A DNA stretch of 37,757 nucleotides from Akkermansia sp. (lineage in GTDB: Bacteria > Verrucomicrobiota > Verrucomicrobiia > Verrucomicrobiales > Akkermansiaceae). A program made the position numbers and the translations under genes. Below the pieces are notes generated by a model. The model was not told the DNA's origin, did not search any database, and saw nothing but the letters and a program-made list of their open reading frames with translations. Positions 15,848 through 23,594 of this stretch are shown here, piece after piece. Numbering within the stretch: the stretch's first letter is position 1; every line of letters starts with the position of its first letter. The stretch covers positions 1 through 37,757 of the forward strand of contig JAFURE010000032.1 in assembly GCA_017471985.1 (NCBI GenBank). The letters run 5' to 3'.

Positions 15848-16486
15848 TTACTTGGTCAGGCCGAGCAGCTCCATCTCGAAAATGAGCGTGGAGTTCGGGC
15901 CGATGCTGCCGGGACCGTTGGCGCCATAAGCCAGATTGGCGGGAATGGTCACCTTCCACTTGGCACCTACGGGCATGAGTTTCAGGGCCTCGGTAAAGCC
16001 GGGAATCACCTGACGGATGTTGAACTTCACAGGCTGGCGGGACTGGTCGAACACAGTGCCGTCCACCAGAGTGCCCTTGTACATCACCTCGGCGGTGGGG
16101 GCATCGCCATGCACGGCGGGGTCGTACTTCTCGCTACCACCGGCCACCAGCACCTCGTACTGCAGGCCGCTCTCGGTGGTAGTCACCTCGGGGCGCTTAC
16201 CGTTCTCGGCCATGTACAGGCGGCCCTTCTCGAGATTGGCCTCGCCCACCTTCTTGCCGCGCTCCTGCAGCATGCTGACGAAGGCGTTCTGGTACTCCTC
16301 CACCTTCTCATCGATAAGGCTCATGTCCATATCGCCGGAAATGCCGTCCTTCACACCCTTGGCGAGAGTCTCGGCCACCACGTCATCGGCCTCGATTCCG
16401 GGGAGCATCTGCGGCAGCATCTGGCTGCCCAGTCGGTACCCGATGAGGTACCCCATCACTTTCTTCATTTTGTCCTGATCGGTCAT
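15848..16486 (-). CDS. FKBP-type peptidyl-prolyl cis-trans isomerase
   Basis: It speeds up proline isomerisation during protein folding. The N-terminal 90 residues form the FKBP_N dimerisation helix region of Mip/FkpA proteins (MGYLIGYRLGSQ, then MSLIDEKVEEY). The C-terminal half is the catalytic FKBP barrel: VMYKGTLVDGTVFDQS, then VIPGFTEALKLMPVGAKW, then IPANLAYGANGPGSIGPN and LIFEMELLGL. Active-site residues (the Tyr of MYKGTL, the Asp of VFDQS, the Val-Ile of VIPG and the Tyr of LAYG) are present. No signal peptide is visible, so it is probably cytoplasmic, unlike FkpA. The 212-residue length is typical. Confidence 0.92.
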   Translation of the reverse strand: MTDQDKMKKVMGYLIGYRLGSQMLPQMLPGIEADDVVAETLAKGVKDGISGDMDMSLIDEKVEEYQNAFVSMLQERGKKVGEANLEKGRLYMAENGKRPEVTTTESGLQYEVLVAGGSEKYDPAVHGDAPTAEVMYKGTLVDGTVFDQSRQPVKFNIRQVIPGFTEALKLMPVGAKWKVTIPANLAYGANGPGSIGPNSTLIFEMELLGLTK

Positions 16487-16492
16487 GCGAGT

Positions 16493-16521
16493 ATTCTACC
16501 ACAGCCCCGGCGCCGTGGCAA
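16493..16521 (-). promoter_or_regulatory. FKBP gene promoter, leaderless spacing
   Basis: On the minus strand TTGCCA, 17 nt, TAGAAT ends 6 nt before the ATG at 16486. GTGG precedes the -10 box, as at the transporter and porin promoters. Confidence 0.65.
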
Positions 16522-16533
16522 GTTGCAGCAAAG

Positions 16534-16662
16534 TCATAAGATGATTTAGGAGATTTACGATTTTTTAGATTCGGCTCCTTCGGTGCGGCCAACGAAGCTC
16601 TTCCCCAAGCACAAGCCTGCATCCTAAAACTTCGCAACTTTCAACTTCCAACTTCCAACTTT
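16534..16662. repeat. Composite intergenic repeat with heptad array
   Basis: Four clean 7-bp units (CAACTTT, CAACTTC, CAACTTC, CAACTTT) occupy 16635-16662. At the left end a GATTT-rich tract recurs with a looser 7-9 bp spacing (16534-16575). A GC-rich stretch with short dyads lies between them. It separates the divergent FKBP and ATPase genes and resembles the element at 14949. Confidence 0.6.
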
Positions 16663-16686
16663 TCGCGGTGGGCTGTCATTTCTGCA

Positions 16687-16715
16687 TTGCCATTTCCTGC
16701 CGAATGGGGTAGAAT
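16687..16715 (+). promoter_or_regulatory. Promoter of the ATPase-nuclease pair, leaderless spacing
   Basis: TTGCCA, 17 nt, TAGAAT ends 7 nt before the ATG at 16723. GGGG precedes the -10 box. AGG directly before the ATG could also act as a short ribosome-binding site. Confidence 0.65.
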
Positions 16716-16722
16716 AGCAGGT

Positions 16723-17811
16723 ATGATAAGAAAGCTGGCAGTGGAGGGCGTGACAGTGTTCCCGCAGCGCGAAGCATTTCACTTCGTGCCGGGTGTGAAC
16801 ATTATCGTGGGCGGCAACGATTCCGGCAAGAGTCACCTCATGAAGCTGTGCTACGCCATCAGCAAATGGGGCTGCGATGGCAACCGGCGCGAACTGCCCG
16901 AGGTATGGGCCGAGGAAAAGCGCCTGCGCCGCGACCTGCTGAGGGTGTTCGGCACGCACCAGCTCACCTCGCTCACAGCCCGCAACAGGGGCAATGGACA
17001 GGCCACGCTTCAGGCATCCCTCGAGGGGCACAAAGTCCCGCTCGGCGCCGCGGAACTGGCATTCCACTTCACCGCCGGGCAGGAGGAAGAGGGGCTGCAC
17101 ATCAAGAAACTGCCGCAGCGATTCCTGAGCGAGAACGCCGTGTTCATCTCCCCGCGCGAGGTGCTCTCCATCTACCCCTGCTACATGCAGGCTGGCAAGC
17201 GCTACCCCGAGCTGCTGGACTCCGCCAGCTGGGAGCTCTGCCGCGCCCTGGAGGAGGAACCTGACTCCACCCCCATACCCGAGGCCCTGCGCTATGTCAT
17301 TAAGCAGATAGAAACCCTGTTTGCCGGCAAACTGCAGCGCATCAACGGGCGCTTTTACCTGCAGCGGCTCGGTCAGGAGCCACTGGAGCTCAACCTGATA
17401 GCCGAGGGCTTCAAGCGGCTCGGCACACTGGGGCTGCTCATCGGCAACGGCACGGTGCGTGCCGGCACCTCCCTCTTCTGGGACGAGCCCGAAATGAACC
17501 TGAACACCTCGCACCTGCCCCTGCTGGTGAGCATCATACTGGGGCTCTGCCGTGCGGGCGTGCAGGTCATGCTCACCACCCACAGCCTGTTCCTGCTGCG
17601 CGAGCTTGTCATTCAACTGGCCGACCGACTGAACAGCAGGGTAAGCCGCAAGTTCTTCGGCCTGCAACCGCCGGGCAACAGCAACAGCGGCGTGCGAACC
17701 TCCACCGGCGACACGCTCGATGAAATTGACCACATCGACAGCCTGGAGGCCGAAATGGAACAGGCCGACCGCTACCTCAATATGAACTTCGAACCGGGAG
17801 AGCAGGCATAA
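16723..17811 (+). CDS. AAA-family (ABC/SMC-type) ATPase, putative defence-module ATPase
   Basis: A 362-residue ATPase with Walker A GGNDSGKS (residues 30-37) and Walker B LFWDEPEMNLN (Asp253-Glu254). The histidine switch is TTHSLFLLREL (about residue 285). It is of the AAA_15/AAA_21 kind found in OLD, AbiL and Gabija-like systems, but has no TOPRIM or other nuclease domain of its own. The short insert between Walker A and B (about 210 residues) leaves little room for a long coiled coil. It ends 2 bp before a gene encoding a PD-(D/E)XK-like protein, so the two form a tight pair. I start at 16723, just after the promoter. The GC content equals that of its core neighbours, so it is not an obvious recent arrival. 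Its exact role is unknown. Confidence 0.85.
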   Translation: MIRKLAVEGVTVFPQREAFHFVPGVNIIVGGNDSGKSHLMKLCYAISKWGCDGNRRELPEVWAEEKRLRRDLLRVFGTHQLTSLTARNRGNGQATLQASLEGHKVPLGAAELAFHFTAGQEEEGLHIKKLPQRFLSENAVFISPREVLSIYPCYMQAGKRYPELLDSASWELCRALEEEPDSTPIPEALRYVIKQIETLFAGKLQRINGRFYLQRLGQEPLELNLIAEGFKRLGTLGLLIGNGTVRAGTSLFWDEPEMNLNTSHLPLLVSIILGLCRAGVQVMLTTHSLFLLRELVIQLADRLNSRVSRKFFGLQPPGNSNSGVRTSTGDTLDEIDHIDSLEAEMEQADRYLNMNFEPGEQA

Positions 17812-17813
17812 GC

Positions 17814-18584
17814 GTGTTTCAGGCCGGCACCAGTTGTGTGGAAGGACTGCACCGCTTCAATTTCGAGGCGGGGTACTACGTGTGCCGTTTCGAGTGCTCC
17901 CCCTTCTACTCGCACCACGCCCAGAACTTCTGCAGCAGCTGCAAGGAGATGGACTTCGTGCTCTACCACCCCGGCAAGAAAGAGCTCTGGCTCATTGAGG
18001 TGAAAGACTACCGCTTCAATGCCCGGCCCAAGGTGCGGGATTTGGTCGACAAGCTCTGCCGCAAGGTGAAGGACTGCCTGTTCCTGCTGCGCGCGGCCGC
18101 CATCTGCGCCCCCGAGGAGGAACCGGCCGAGGGCATATCCCTGCGCGACATTGCCCGCATGAGCCTGCAGGCCAAGCACATACGCGTAGCCTTCACCATT
18201 GAGCTAGCCCGCACGGGACTCTTCCCGCCCAAGAGCCTGCTGGCCACCATCAAGGACCTGCTCTACCGCCAGATTCGATTCATCGACCCCGACATGGTCT
18301 GCCTGCCCATCACGGAATCCGGCACTGACCCGCGCTGCCCTTGGACAATAACCTCCGCCGGCAACGCGCATTCCTCCCGCATTCAGAAACGCATTGAAGA
18401 GGCAGCCCGCGCCCGCGAGAAAGAACAGAAAATCGCCGCAGAGAATGCCCGCGCAGCCGAACGCCGCGAGCGCAAAAAGAAAGCCAAGGCTCGCAAAAGC
18501 GACATCCCACTCTGGAAACAACGTGCCATGGAACGCGAAGCCGGCCAGACCGGCACCCACGCCGACCGAAGAAAGAAGACGTAA
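17814..18584 (+). CDS. PD-(D/E)XK-like nuclease partner of the ATPase, unknown function
   Basis: Starts at a GTG two bases after the ATPase stop and is surely co-translated. Near the N-terminus EMDFVLYHP, then LWLIEVKDYRF, gives Asp47, Glu62 and Lys64, the spacing of a PD-(D/E)XK metal-binding nuclease core. Cysteines at 24, 28, 40 and 43 with His34/35 may bind zinc just before it. The last 75 residues are a very basic Lys/Arg/Ala helix (EEAARAREKEQKIAAENARA and onward), likely a coiled coil or nucleic-acid contact. I do not recognise a named family. An ATPase coupled to a nuclease of this kind suggests a DNA-targeting defence or repair pair. That is inference from domain logic, not from a known match. 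Confidence 0.72.
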   Translation: MFQAGTSCVEGLHRFNFEAGYYVCRFECSPFYSHHAQNFCSSCKEMDFVLYHPGKKELWLIEVKDYRFNARPKVRDLVDKLCRKVKDCLFLLRAAAICAPEEEPAEGISLRDIARMSLQAKHIRVAFTIELARTGLFPPKSLLATIKDLLYRQIRFIDPDMVCLPITESGTDPRCPWTITSAGNAHSSRIQKRIEEAARAREKEQKIAAENARAAERRERKKKAKARKSDIPLWKQRAMEREAGQTGTHADRRKKT

Positions 18585-18616
18585 GTAACGTTCGCCACGC
18601 TCATGTTAAATCACCC

Positions 18617-19285
18617 ATGATAAAAAGGCTCCTCATCATCATTTTCATTCTTACAGCTCTGACAATCGGTTTCGTAGGGCTGCGACCGTACCTGCCCTAT
18701 GTGCGCCAGTACCTGCCGACGGGGCCCTACCGCACGCAGGAAGCCGGGGATAACAATCTGGCCGCTCTGGCACGACAGCAGATTGGCGTGACGGTGGAAT
18801 ATAACCCGGCCTACGAAAAGCTGACATACCCGGGCGGGGATGTGCCGATGAAGCGCGGCGTATGTACCGATGTGGTCATTCGCGCGCTCAGGCTCAAGGG
18901 CATAGACTTACAGAAAGAAGTGCATGAGGACATGAGCCGCCACTTCTCCGCCTACCCGAACAACTGGGGGCTCAGGCGCCCCGACAGAAACATCGACCAC
19001 CGCCGTGTACCCAACCTGCAGGTTTATTTCACCCGTCGCGGGTGGAGCCTGCCCGTAACCGACAATCCGGCAGACTACAAACCCGGCGACATCGTAACCT
19101 GCCGGGTACAGAGCGGGCGCCCGCACATCATGATAGTGAGCGACCGTACCACTTGGGGCGGCACCCCTATGGTCATCCACAACCTCGGGAACGGCACACA
19201 GGAAAACCCGCAGCTCTTCACCTTTCCCCTCAGCGGACACTACCGCCCCATTTTCAACAGAACACCGACTCAGACAAAACGATGA
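18617..19285 (+). CDS. DUF1287 protein, membrane-anchored paralogue
   Basis: Residues 1-25 form a membrane anchor (RLLIIIFILTALTIGFVGL). The rest is a DUF1287 domain: LARQQIGVTVEYNPAYEKL, GGDVPMKRGVCTDVVIRAL, RNIDHRRVPNLQVYF, DYKPGDIVTCRV, HIMIVSD and VIHNLGNG. The invariant Cys of GVCTD, with the later His/Asp of HIMIVSD, suggests an NlpC/P60-like papain fold, so a periplasmic cysteine peptidase or amidase is possible. The function of the family is not established. It overlaps the second copy by 4 bp (ATGA). It lies 32 bp after the nuclease gene and could be read from the same promoter. Confidence 0.85.
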   Translation: MIKRLLIIIFILTALTIGFVGLRPYLPYVRQYLPTGPYRTQEAGDNNLAALARQQIGVTVEYNPAYEKLTYPGGDVPMKRGVCTDVVIRALRLKGIDLQKEVHEDMSRHFSAYPNNWGLRRPDRNIDHRRVPNLQVYFTRRGWSLPVTDNPADYKPGDIVTCRVQSGRPHIMIVSDRTTWGGTPMVIHNLGNGTQENPQLFTFPLSGHYRPIFNRTPTQTKR

Positions 19286-19854
19286 AAACACCCCTGCTTC
19301 TCCTTCTGGCCCTCACCGCCACAGTCTTTGCCGACAGCCGCCTGCCCGAGCTGGCCCGCCGACAAATCGGTGTGACCGTGGAATACGATGGCTCCTACGA
19401 GCGCCTGTCCTACCCCGGTGGCGATGTGCCCATGGAGCGCGGCGTGTGTACCGATGTGGTCATTCGCGCGCTCAGACTGCTGGACTTCGACCTGCAAAAG
19501 GAGGTGCATGAGGACATGAAGCGCAACTTCTCGCGCTACCCCAAGCGCTGGGGGCTCAAGCGAACCGACCGCAACATTGACCACCGCCGCGTGCCCAACC
19601 TGCAAACCTTCTTCAAGCGAAAGGGCTGGAGCCTGCCCGTGACCAACAACCCCGCCGACTACAAACCGGGCGACCTCGTGACCTGCACGGTCGGCGGCAA
19701 TCTGCCCCACATCATGATTGTGAGCGACCGCAGCAATGCCGAGGGCGTGCCGCTCATCATTCACAATATCGGCGGCGGCACCGAAGAGGAGGACGCCCTC
19801 TTCATGTTCCCCCTCAACGGTCACTACCGCGTGAAGTTACCCGCAAAGAAGTGA
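19282..19854 (+). CDS. DUF1287 protein, secreted paralogue
   Basis: A 190-residue protein beginning MKTPLLLLLALTATVFADSR, which is a signal peptide with cleavage probably after FA. It is a close tandem copy of the preceding protein. GGDVPMERGVCTDVVIRALR, RNIDHRRVPNLQTFF, DYKPGDLVTC, HIMIVSDR and IIHNIGGG are all matched nearly residue for residue. The main difference is a cleavable signal where the first copy has a membrane anchor. The start overlaps the upstream stop (ATGA), so the pair is translationally coupled. A larger frame open from 19042 is an overlap with the first gene and is not the real start. Confidence 0.87.
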   Translation: MKTPLLLLLALTATVFADSRLPELARRQIGVTVEYDGSYERLSYPGGDVPMERGVCTDVVIRALRLLDFDLQKEVHEDMKRNFSRYPKRWGLKRTDRNIDHRRVPNLQTFFKRKGWSLPVTNNPADYKPGDLVTCTVGGNLPHIMIVSDRSNAEGVPLIIHNIGGGTEEEDALFMFPLNGHYRVKLPAKK

Positions 19855-19864
19855 TTTGCGCGCC

Positions 19865-20731
19865 TCACTTAACAGCAATTATCGCTGCATCGCGAGCCAC
19901 GGTGTTTCTGTACATTATGGTGCTCTTTTTTCGCGAAATAAGGTGAGTGGCATCAGAAAACTCCAGCCGTTCCACCCATTCAGAGGAATTATAGTTCAGA
20001 ACAGGAACCCCTGAATACTTTGCCAGAATGCATGCCTGCTCAAAGGCCCGTCGGTAGTGTTCCCCTGTTATTTTACTAGGATGGCACACAAAACAGACAC
20101 GACCTCCTCGAGCTCTGATTTCAGCAACTCCTGCAATCAGGAGCGCCCACTCTTTTTTCTGTCCATCTGTTATATCAGGTACCTCCTCCATGCATACAAG
20201 GGGTGCAGCACTGTCAAAACACCCCGATGTCCGGTACGCGCCACGATCCATCACATAAAATATCGTACTAGTCAGTAAGTTAATCGGTTTCGCTGCAAAG
20301 GAAAAGTGCGAACTTGTACAGAAAAAATCAAAATCCCATCGATTCAACCTCGCCATCAGAGAGTTGTTCCGATTGTTAAACATATTGTTTACTTCAAGAA
20401 CATAAACAGTACCTTCACTGTATCGATAACGAGGTTTCATATACTCGTTCACATGCACAAACGAACTGCCCGGTATTGCTATGCTAGCACAAGACTTTCC
20501 CGACAATAAGCGCTCCGTAAGAGAAGAACCCATAAAAATAACCGGAGCCTCAACCGTTCGCACTGACTGTAATCGTATAAGCGTGTTTTCCTCCCCCACG
20601 GGAGACACAAAACGGGCATTCAGCTGTCGCAGGCAATGATAGCAAGCCCACTGACCAATAAAACACACAACACATGTCAGCAAAGCAGCCAGTATACAGA
20701 GGGAACGTCGTTTTTGATTCTTTTTCATCAT
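19865..20731 (-). CDS. SGNH-hydrolase-like membrane protein, partner of the MBOAT acyltransferase
   Basis: The N-terminus has one membrane span (SLCILAALLTCVVCFIGQWA). Residues from about 60 on look like a periplasmic SGNH fold of the AlgJ/AlgX/DltD kind. APVIFMGSSLTERLL gives a block-I-like Ser, VYVLEVNNMFNNRNN provides a middle strand with Asn, and DATHLISRK near the end supplies the Asp-x-x-His pair. The block-I sequence GSSLTE departs from the classical GDS. Next to an MBOAT gene, the usual role is to pass an acetyl group from the membrane protein to a polysaccharide or teichoic acid; that role is inferred. It starts 12 bp after the MBOAT stop. Confidence 0.7.
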   Translation of the reverse strand: MMKKNQKRRSLCILAALLTCVVCFIGQWACYHCLRQLNARFVSPVGEENTLIRLQSVRTVEAPVIFMGSSLTERLLSGKSCASIAIPGSSFVHVNEYMKPRYRYSEGTVYVLEVNNMFNNRNNSLMARLNRWDFDFFCTSSHFSFAAKPINLLTSTIFYVMDRGAYRTSGCFDSAAPLVCMEEVPDITDGQKKEWALLIAGVAEIRARGGRVCFVCHPSKITGEHYRRAFEQACILAKYSGVPVLNYNSSEWVERLEFSDATHLISRKKSTIMYRNTVARDAAIIAVK

Positions 20732-20743
20732 ACTCAGGCCAAC

Positions 20744-22228
20744 TCAGAATTGAAAGTAAACGAACCCGGACTGATTGCCGGGGTTGGTGATAATCAGGAA
20801 AAGCATAATCCCGTACACACACGCTCCAATGTAGGAAAGACGCCCACGTCGAACCATCTGCCCCTTCTGCATGTTTTCCCTCCACCATCCCCAGATGTGG
20901 TATATGAGAATAAAGGACGAAAAGAGCACAACAAGAAATATATTCATATCAAACAAGAGGGATGCCACGGGGACACTAAAATTACTGAACACCTGCCGGA
21001 AAAACAAAAACACAGTGTCAATATCGGGCATCAGGAACGTCGTCCAGAGCGCAGACACTACGATGAAGCAATACGGAATAGATATCCACTGCGGAATCCT
21101 CATCGTCTTCCCCCATGAGGTGTGCAACACCAGACGTTCCAGAGCCAACACCAAGCCATGCAGTGAGCCCCAAAGCGCAAATTTCCAGTCCGCTCCATGC
21201 CACAGACCGCCCAGAAACATAACCAGAAACAAGTTCACATATGTTCGACAATCACCCTTACGATTGCCACCAAGGGGAATATAGAGGTAGTCCTTCAGCC
21301 AAGCCGATAGGGTCATATTCCACCGCTGCCAGAACTGGGTAAGGCTCGTACTGATATAGGGAAAATTGAAGTTGATGGGGAAGCGATACCCGAACAACGC
21401 GGCCAAACCTATAGCAATCATGGAATAGCCGGCAAAATCTGCAAATATCTGCACACTGTACCCAAGCAACAGCATAAGAAGGGTTAGGCCGTTGGATGCC
21501 TCTATATAGGCCTGCGATTTGAGCAGAGCCGTCACAGGGGATAAATTATCGGCCACCACCATTTTGAAAAAATACCCGGTTATCAGGTACCTGCATGCAC
21601 GCGGCCAGTCAATGGCTGCAAAACATTTATCCTTAAGCTGAGGCCAGAAATAATGAGCCTTAATAATGGGACCGGCAATCAGCTGAGGAAACATCAGCAG
21701 GTACAGCCCCATATCACGCACAGCACGCGTATAAACGACCGAATGCGGAGCCGTGCGCAGAGCGTCATCGTACGCATGAACCTTGTTCCGGTTCATATCC
21801 ACCACCATGCTAATACCATGGAACGTGTAAAAAGAAATGCCTATAGGCAAAGGTATGGAGCACACCCAGTCCACCCAGGACTGCGGCACAATGCCTCCGG
21901 GTATGCTGCTGACCAAAAAACCGGCATATTTAAACACACCCAACAGCACGAGATTCAACACCACAGCCCTCACGACCCACTTATCTGCCTGCTCTTGCTT
22001 GCCAAGCATCTTAAGGCTCAATATATGTATGGCAGCAACGGCATTCCCGCCACACGAAAGAATCAGCAATAACAGCAGGCGCCAATCTTCCCATGCATAG
22101 AAAACAGCACTGGCTACTGTAAAAATCACCGTCTGCAGGCATTTACGCCCCGGGCAATTCGGAACAGCGTAAAAACACAGAAACGTGATAATCAGCAGCG
22201 CAACAAACTCCCAGGAATTAAATAACAT
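20744..22228 (-). CDS. MBOAT-family O-acyltransferase (AlgI/PatA-like)
   Basis: A polytopic membrane enzyme of 494 residues, with about 10-12 hydrophobic segments. It moves acyl groups, usually acetyl, across the inner membrane. The opening MLFNSWEFVALLIITFLCFYAV is the AlgI signature start. The catalytic His lies in MFLGGLWHGADWKFALWGSLHGL, and FWQRWNMTLSAWLKDYLYIPLGGNR precedes it, split over the standard MBOAT block. The following SGNH-like gene in the same direction makes a two-gene acyl-transfer module for a surface glycan. Both genes have lower GC than fabH and mfd. Confidence 0.92.
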   Translation of the reverse strand: MLFNSWEFVALLIITFLCFYAVPNCPGRKCLQTVIFTVASAVFYAWEDWRLLLLLILSCGGNAVAAIHILSLKMLGKQEQADKWVVRAVVLNLVLLGVFKYAGFLVSSIPGGIVPQSWVDWVCSIPLPIGISFYTFHGISMVVDMNRNKVHAYDDALRTAPHSVVYTRAVRDMGLYLLMFPQLIAGPIIKAHYFWPQLKDKCFAAIDWPRACRYLITGYFFKMVVADNLSPVTALLKSQAYIEASNGLTLLMLLLGYSVQIFADFAGYSMIAIGLAALFGYRFPINFNFPYISTSLTQFWQRWNMTLSAWLKDYLYIPLGGNRKGDCRTYVNLFLVMFLGGLWHGADWKFALWGSLHGLVLALERLVLHTSWGKTMRIPQWISIPYCFIVVSALWTTFLMPDIDTVFLFFRQVFSNFSVPVASLLFDMNIFLVVLFSSFILIYHIWGWWRENMQKGQMVRRGRLSYIGACVYGIMLFLIITNPGNQSGFVYFQF

Positions 22229-22272
22229 AGAAACCTTCTATTGTTAAGACTAATATGTGAAAAACCGCAGGC

Positions 22273-22300
22273 ATTATACACGTTTCACCCGGAATGTACA
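22273..22300 (-). promoter_or_regulatory. Possible promoter of the MBOAT/SGNH pair
   Basis: On the minus strand TGTACA (self-complementary), 16 nt, TATAAT. The -10 box is 44 nt before the ATG at 22228, so this gene would have a normal leader of about 37 nt. Confidence 0.4.
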
Positions 22301-22318
22301 GAGAAAATCGTTTCCCAA

Positions 22319-22363
22319 ACAAAAAAGGGGAACGCTCCCCACCTGAAGCAGGGCGTTCCCCTT
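22319..22363 (-). terminator. Rho-independent terminator after the porin-like gene
   Basis: An 11-bp stem (22325-22335 with 22353-22363, AAGGGGAACGC and its complement) is followed on the minus strand by a run of six or more T. It lies 19 bp beyond the stop at 22382. It separates the porin-like transcript from the MBOAT pair downstream. Confidence 0.8.
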
Positions 22364-22381
22364 ACAAATGAGCCGTCGCAC

Positions 22382-23317
22382 TCAGAACCGGAAATCCACA
22401 CCGGCGCTCACGTAGAGTGCGGGGCGGTAGTGGTGGTTGCCGAAGGAATCCTTACGGGCGTTGCGCTCCAGGAACTGGGCGTTGGTTGTCACTGTGGAAC
22501 CGACCGAAGCTGTGATGATTCGCTTGGTCTGCCCCGGCTGCGAGAAGTCATACTCCACCGTACCACCCACCACCAGCGAGCGCACGCGGAATATGCGGTC
22601 GCCGCGATCTGTCTCCACCGCCCAAATACCACCGCGAGCTGCCACAAAGGGACCGAAGGAAAGTCGGTCGGTGGCATTGTACATAGCCTCGAGCTGATAG
22701 CCTTTCAGCTTGATTGTCCATTCCTCGCAGGGGTTCCACTCAAAACGCACCATGGGCACCACCAGATATTCGGCAAAGCGGGGCGACATAGCCAGACCGA
22801 GGGAGTACGAGAACGTATCACTGTGCTTAACCGTGTAGAAGGCGTATGCCGCCACATCCAGCCCCTTACCCACGGCCTCGCAGTCGGATGCCACCTCCGG
22901 GGCCAGACCGTAAGTCCAGCGGTTGCCGTTATCCATCGGAGTGATGAAGGTGATGGGCAGCGCAAAATTGTAGAACACATCATTGTGCAGGTCGAGTGTA
23001 CCGCCGGTGTTGGCGATGGTAACCTTGGCATCGAACTGCACGTTAATCATCGTCTTGCCCCAGCCTGTTTTGCGAGGATCGGCCAGCGGCAGAGTGAGCG
23101 CGTAGCTCTGCAGGCTCAGCTCAGAGCCCCCATGGCGCTCGCCCATGCGGGTGAACCACTCAAAACGCCCGTAGCTGGGCAGCACCCCTGTATCGGGCAG
23201 CCCGTAGCGCCACGCATTCATGACCTGCTGTTCTGTCACAGTGGCCGATGTCTGTTCCCCGGCCTGTACCATTCCGGCAGCCAGAGCCGCCATCATCACA
23301 ACACTCGGTGTTCTCAT
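22382..23317 (-). CDS. Outer-membrane beta-barrel (porin-like) protein, unknown substrate
   Basis: An exported protein whose signal peptide MRTPSVVMMAALAAGMVQA probably ends before GEQTSA. The remainder alternates polar and aromatic residues as in a transmembrane beta-barrel. It ends in YVSAGVDFRF with a terminal Phe, the usual signal for the BAM machinery. At about 311 residues it could make a barrel of about 12 strands. I cannot assign a substrate or a named family. A nearby upstream ATG at 23326 lies inside the -10 box, so the start is set at 23317. The gene has its own promoter and a strong terminator, making it monocistronic. Confidence 0.75.
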   Translation of the reverse strand: MRTPSVVMMAALAAGMVQAGEQTSATVTEQQVMNAWRYGLPDTGVLPSYGRFEWFTRMGERHGGSELSLQSYALTLPLADPRKTGWGKTMINVQFDAKVTIANTGGTLDLHNDVFYNFALPITFITPMDNGNRWTYGLAPEVASDCEAVGKGLDVAAYAFYTVKHSDTFSYSLGLAMSPRFAEYLVVPMVRFEWNPCEEWTIKLKGYQLEAMYNATDRLSFGPFVAARGGIWAVETDRGDRIFRVRSLVVGGTVEYDFSQPGQTKRIITASVGSTVTTNAQFLERNARKDSFGNHHYRPALYVSAGVDFRF

Positions 23318-23324
23318 GCGCTCC

Positions 23325-23353
23325 ATACTACCACGTTCGTTTGATTATGGCAA
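23325..23353 (-). promoter_or_regulatory. Porin-like gene promoter, leaderless spacing
   Basis: On the minus strand TTGCCA, 17 nt, TAGTAT ends 7 nt before the ATG at 23317. GTGG precedes the -10 box. The earlier ATG at 23326 overlaps the -10 box and would lie upstream of transcription. Confidence 0.65.
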
Positions 23354-23489
23354 GTGTTATATTATTTAAACAATCCGAAACAAGTCTCACAAAGTTACGT
23401 CTGCCACAGTCACGTTTTCACAAAAACCTCACCTGCTCTATTCTTTAGAACTCAAAAAACACTAAACTTTTTCGAATTTTCATCGTTTT

Positions 23490-23546
23490 TTGACTGAAAG
23501 CGAAAAAAAAGCTAGTGTTTCCTCTAACTTTGTGCTAATATAGCAC
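23490..23546 (+). promoter_or_regulatory. fabH promoter region with inverted repeat
   Basis: TTGACT (23490-23495), 17 nt, TAGTGT (23513-23518) is a fair promoter. About 14 bp later comes a perfect dyad GTGCTA-ATA-TAGCAC (23532-23546) that also contains a -10-like TAATAT. It could be an operator controlling fatty-acid synthesis, but no FapR- or FabT-type site is recognisable. Confidence 0.45.
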
Positions 23547-23594
23547 CGTTCCCGAGAGGGAGAGAGTACATCATCATACAGAACTGCACAAGCT

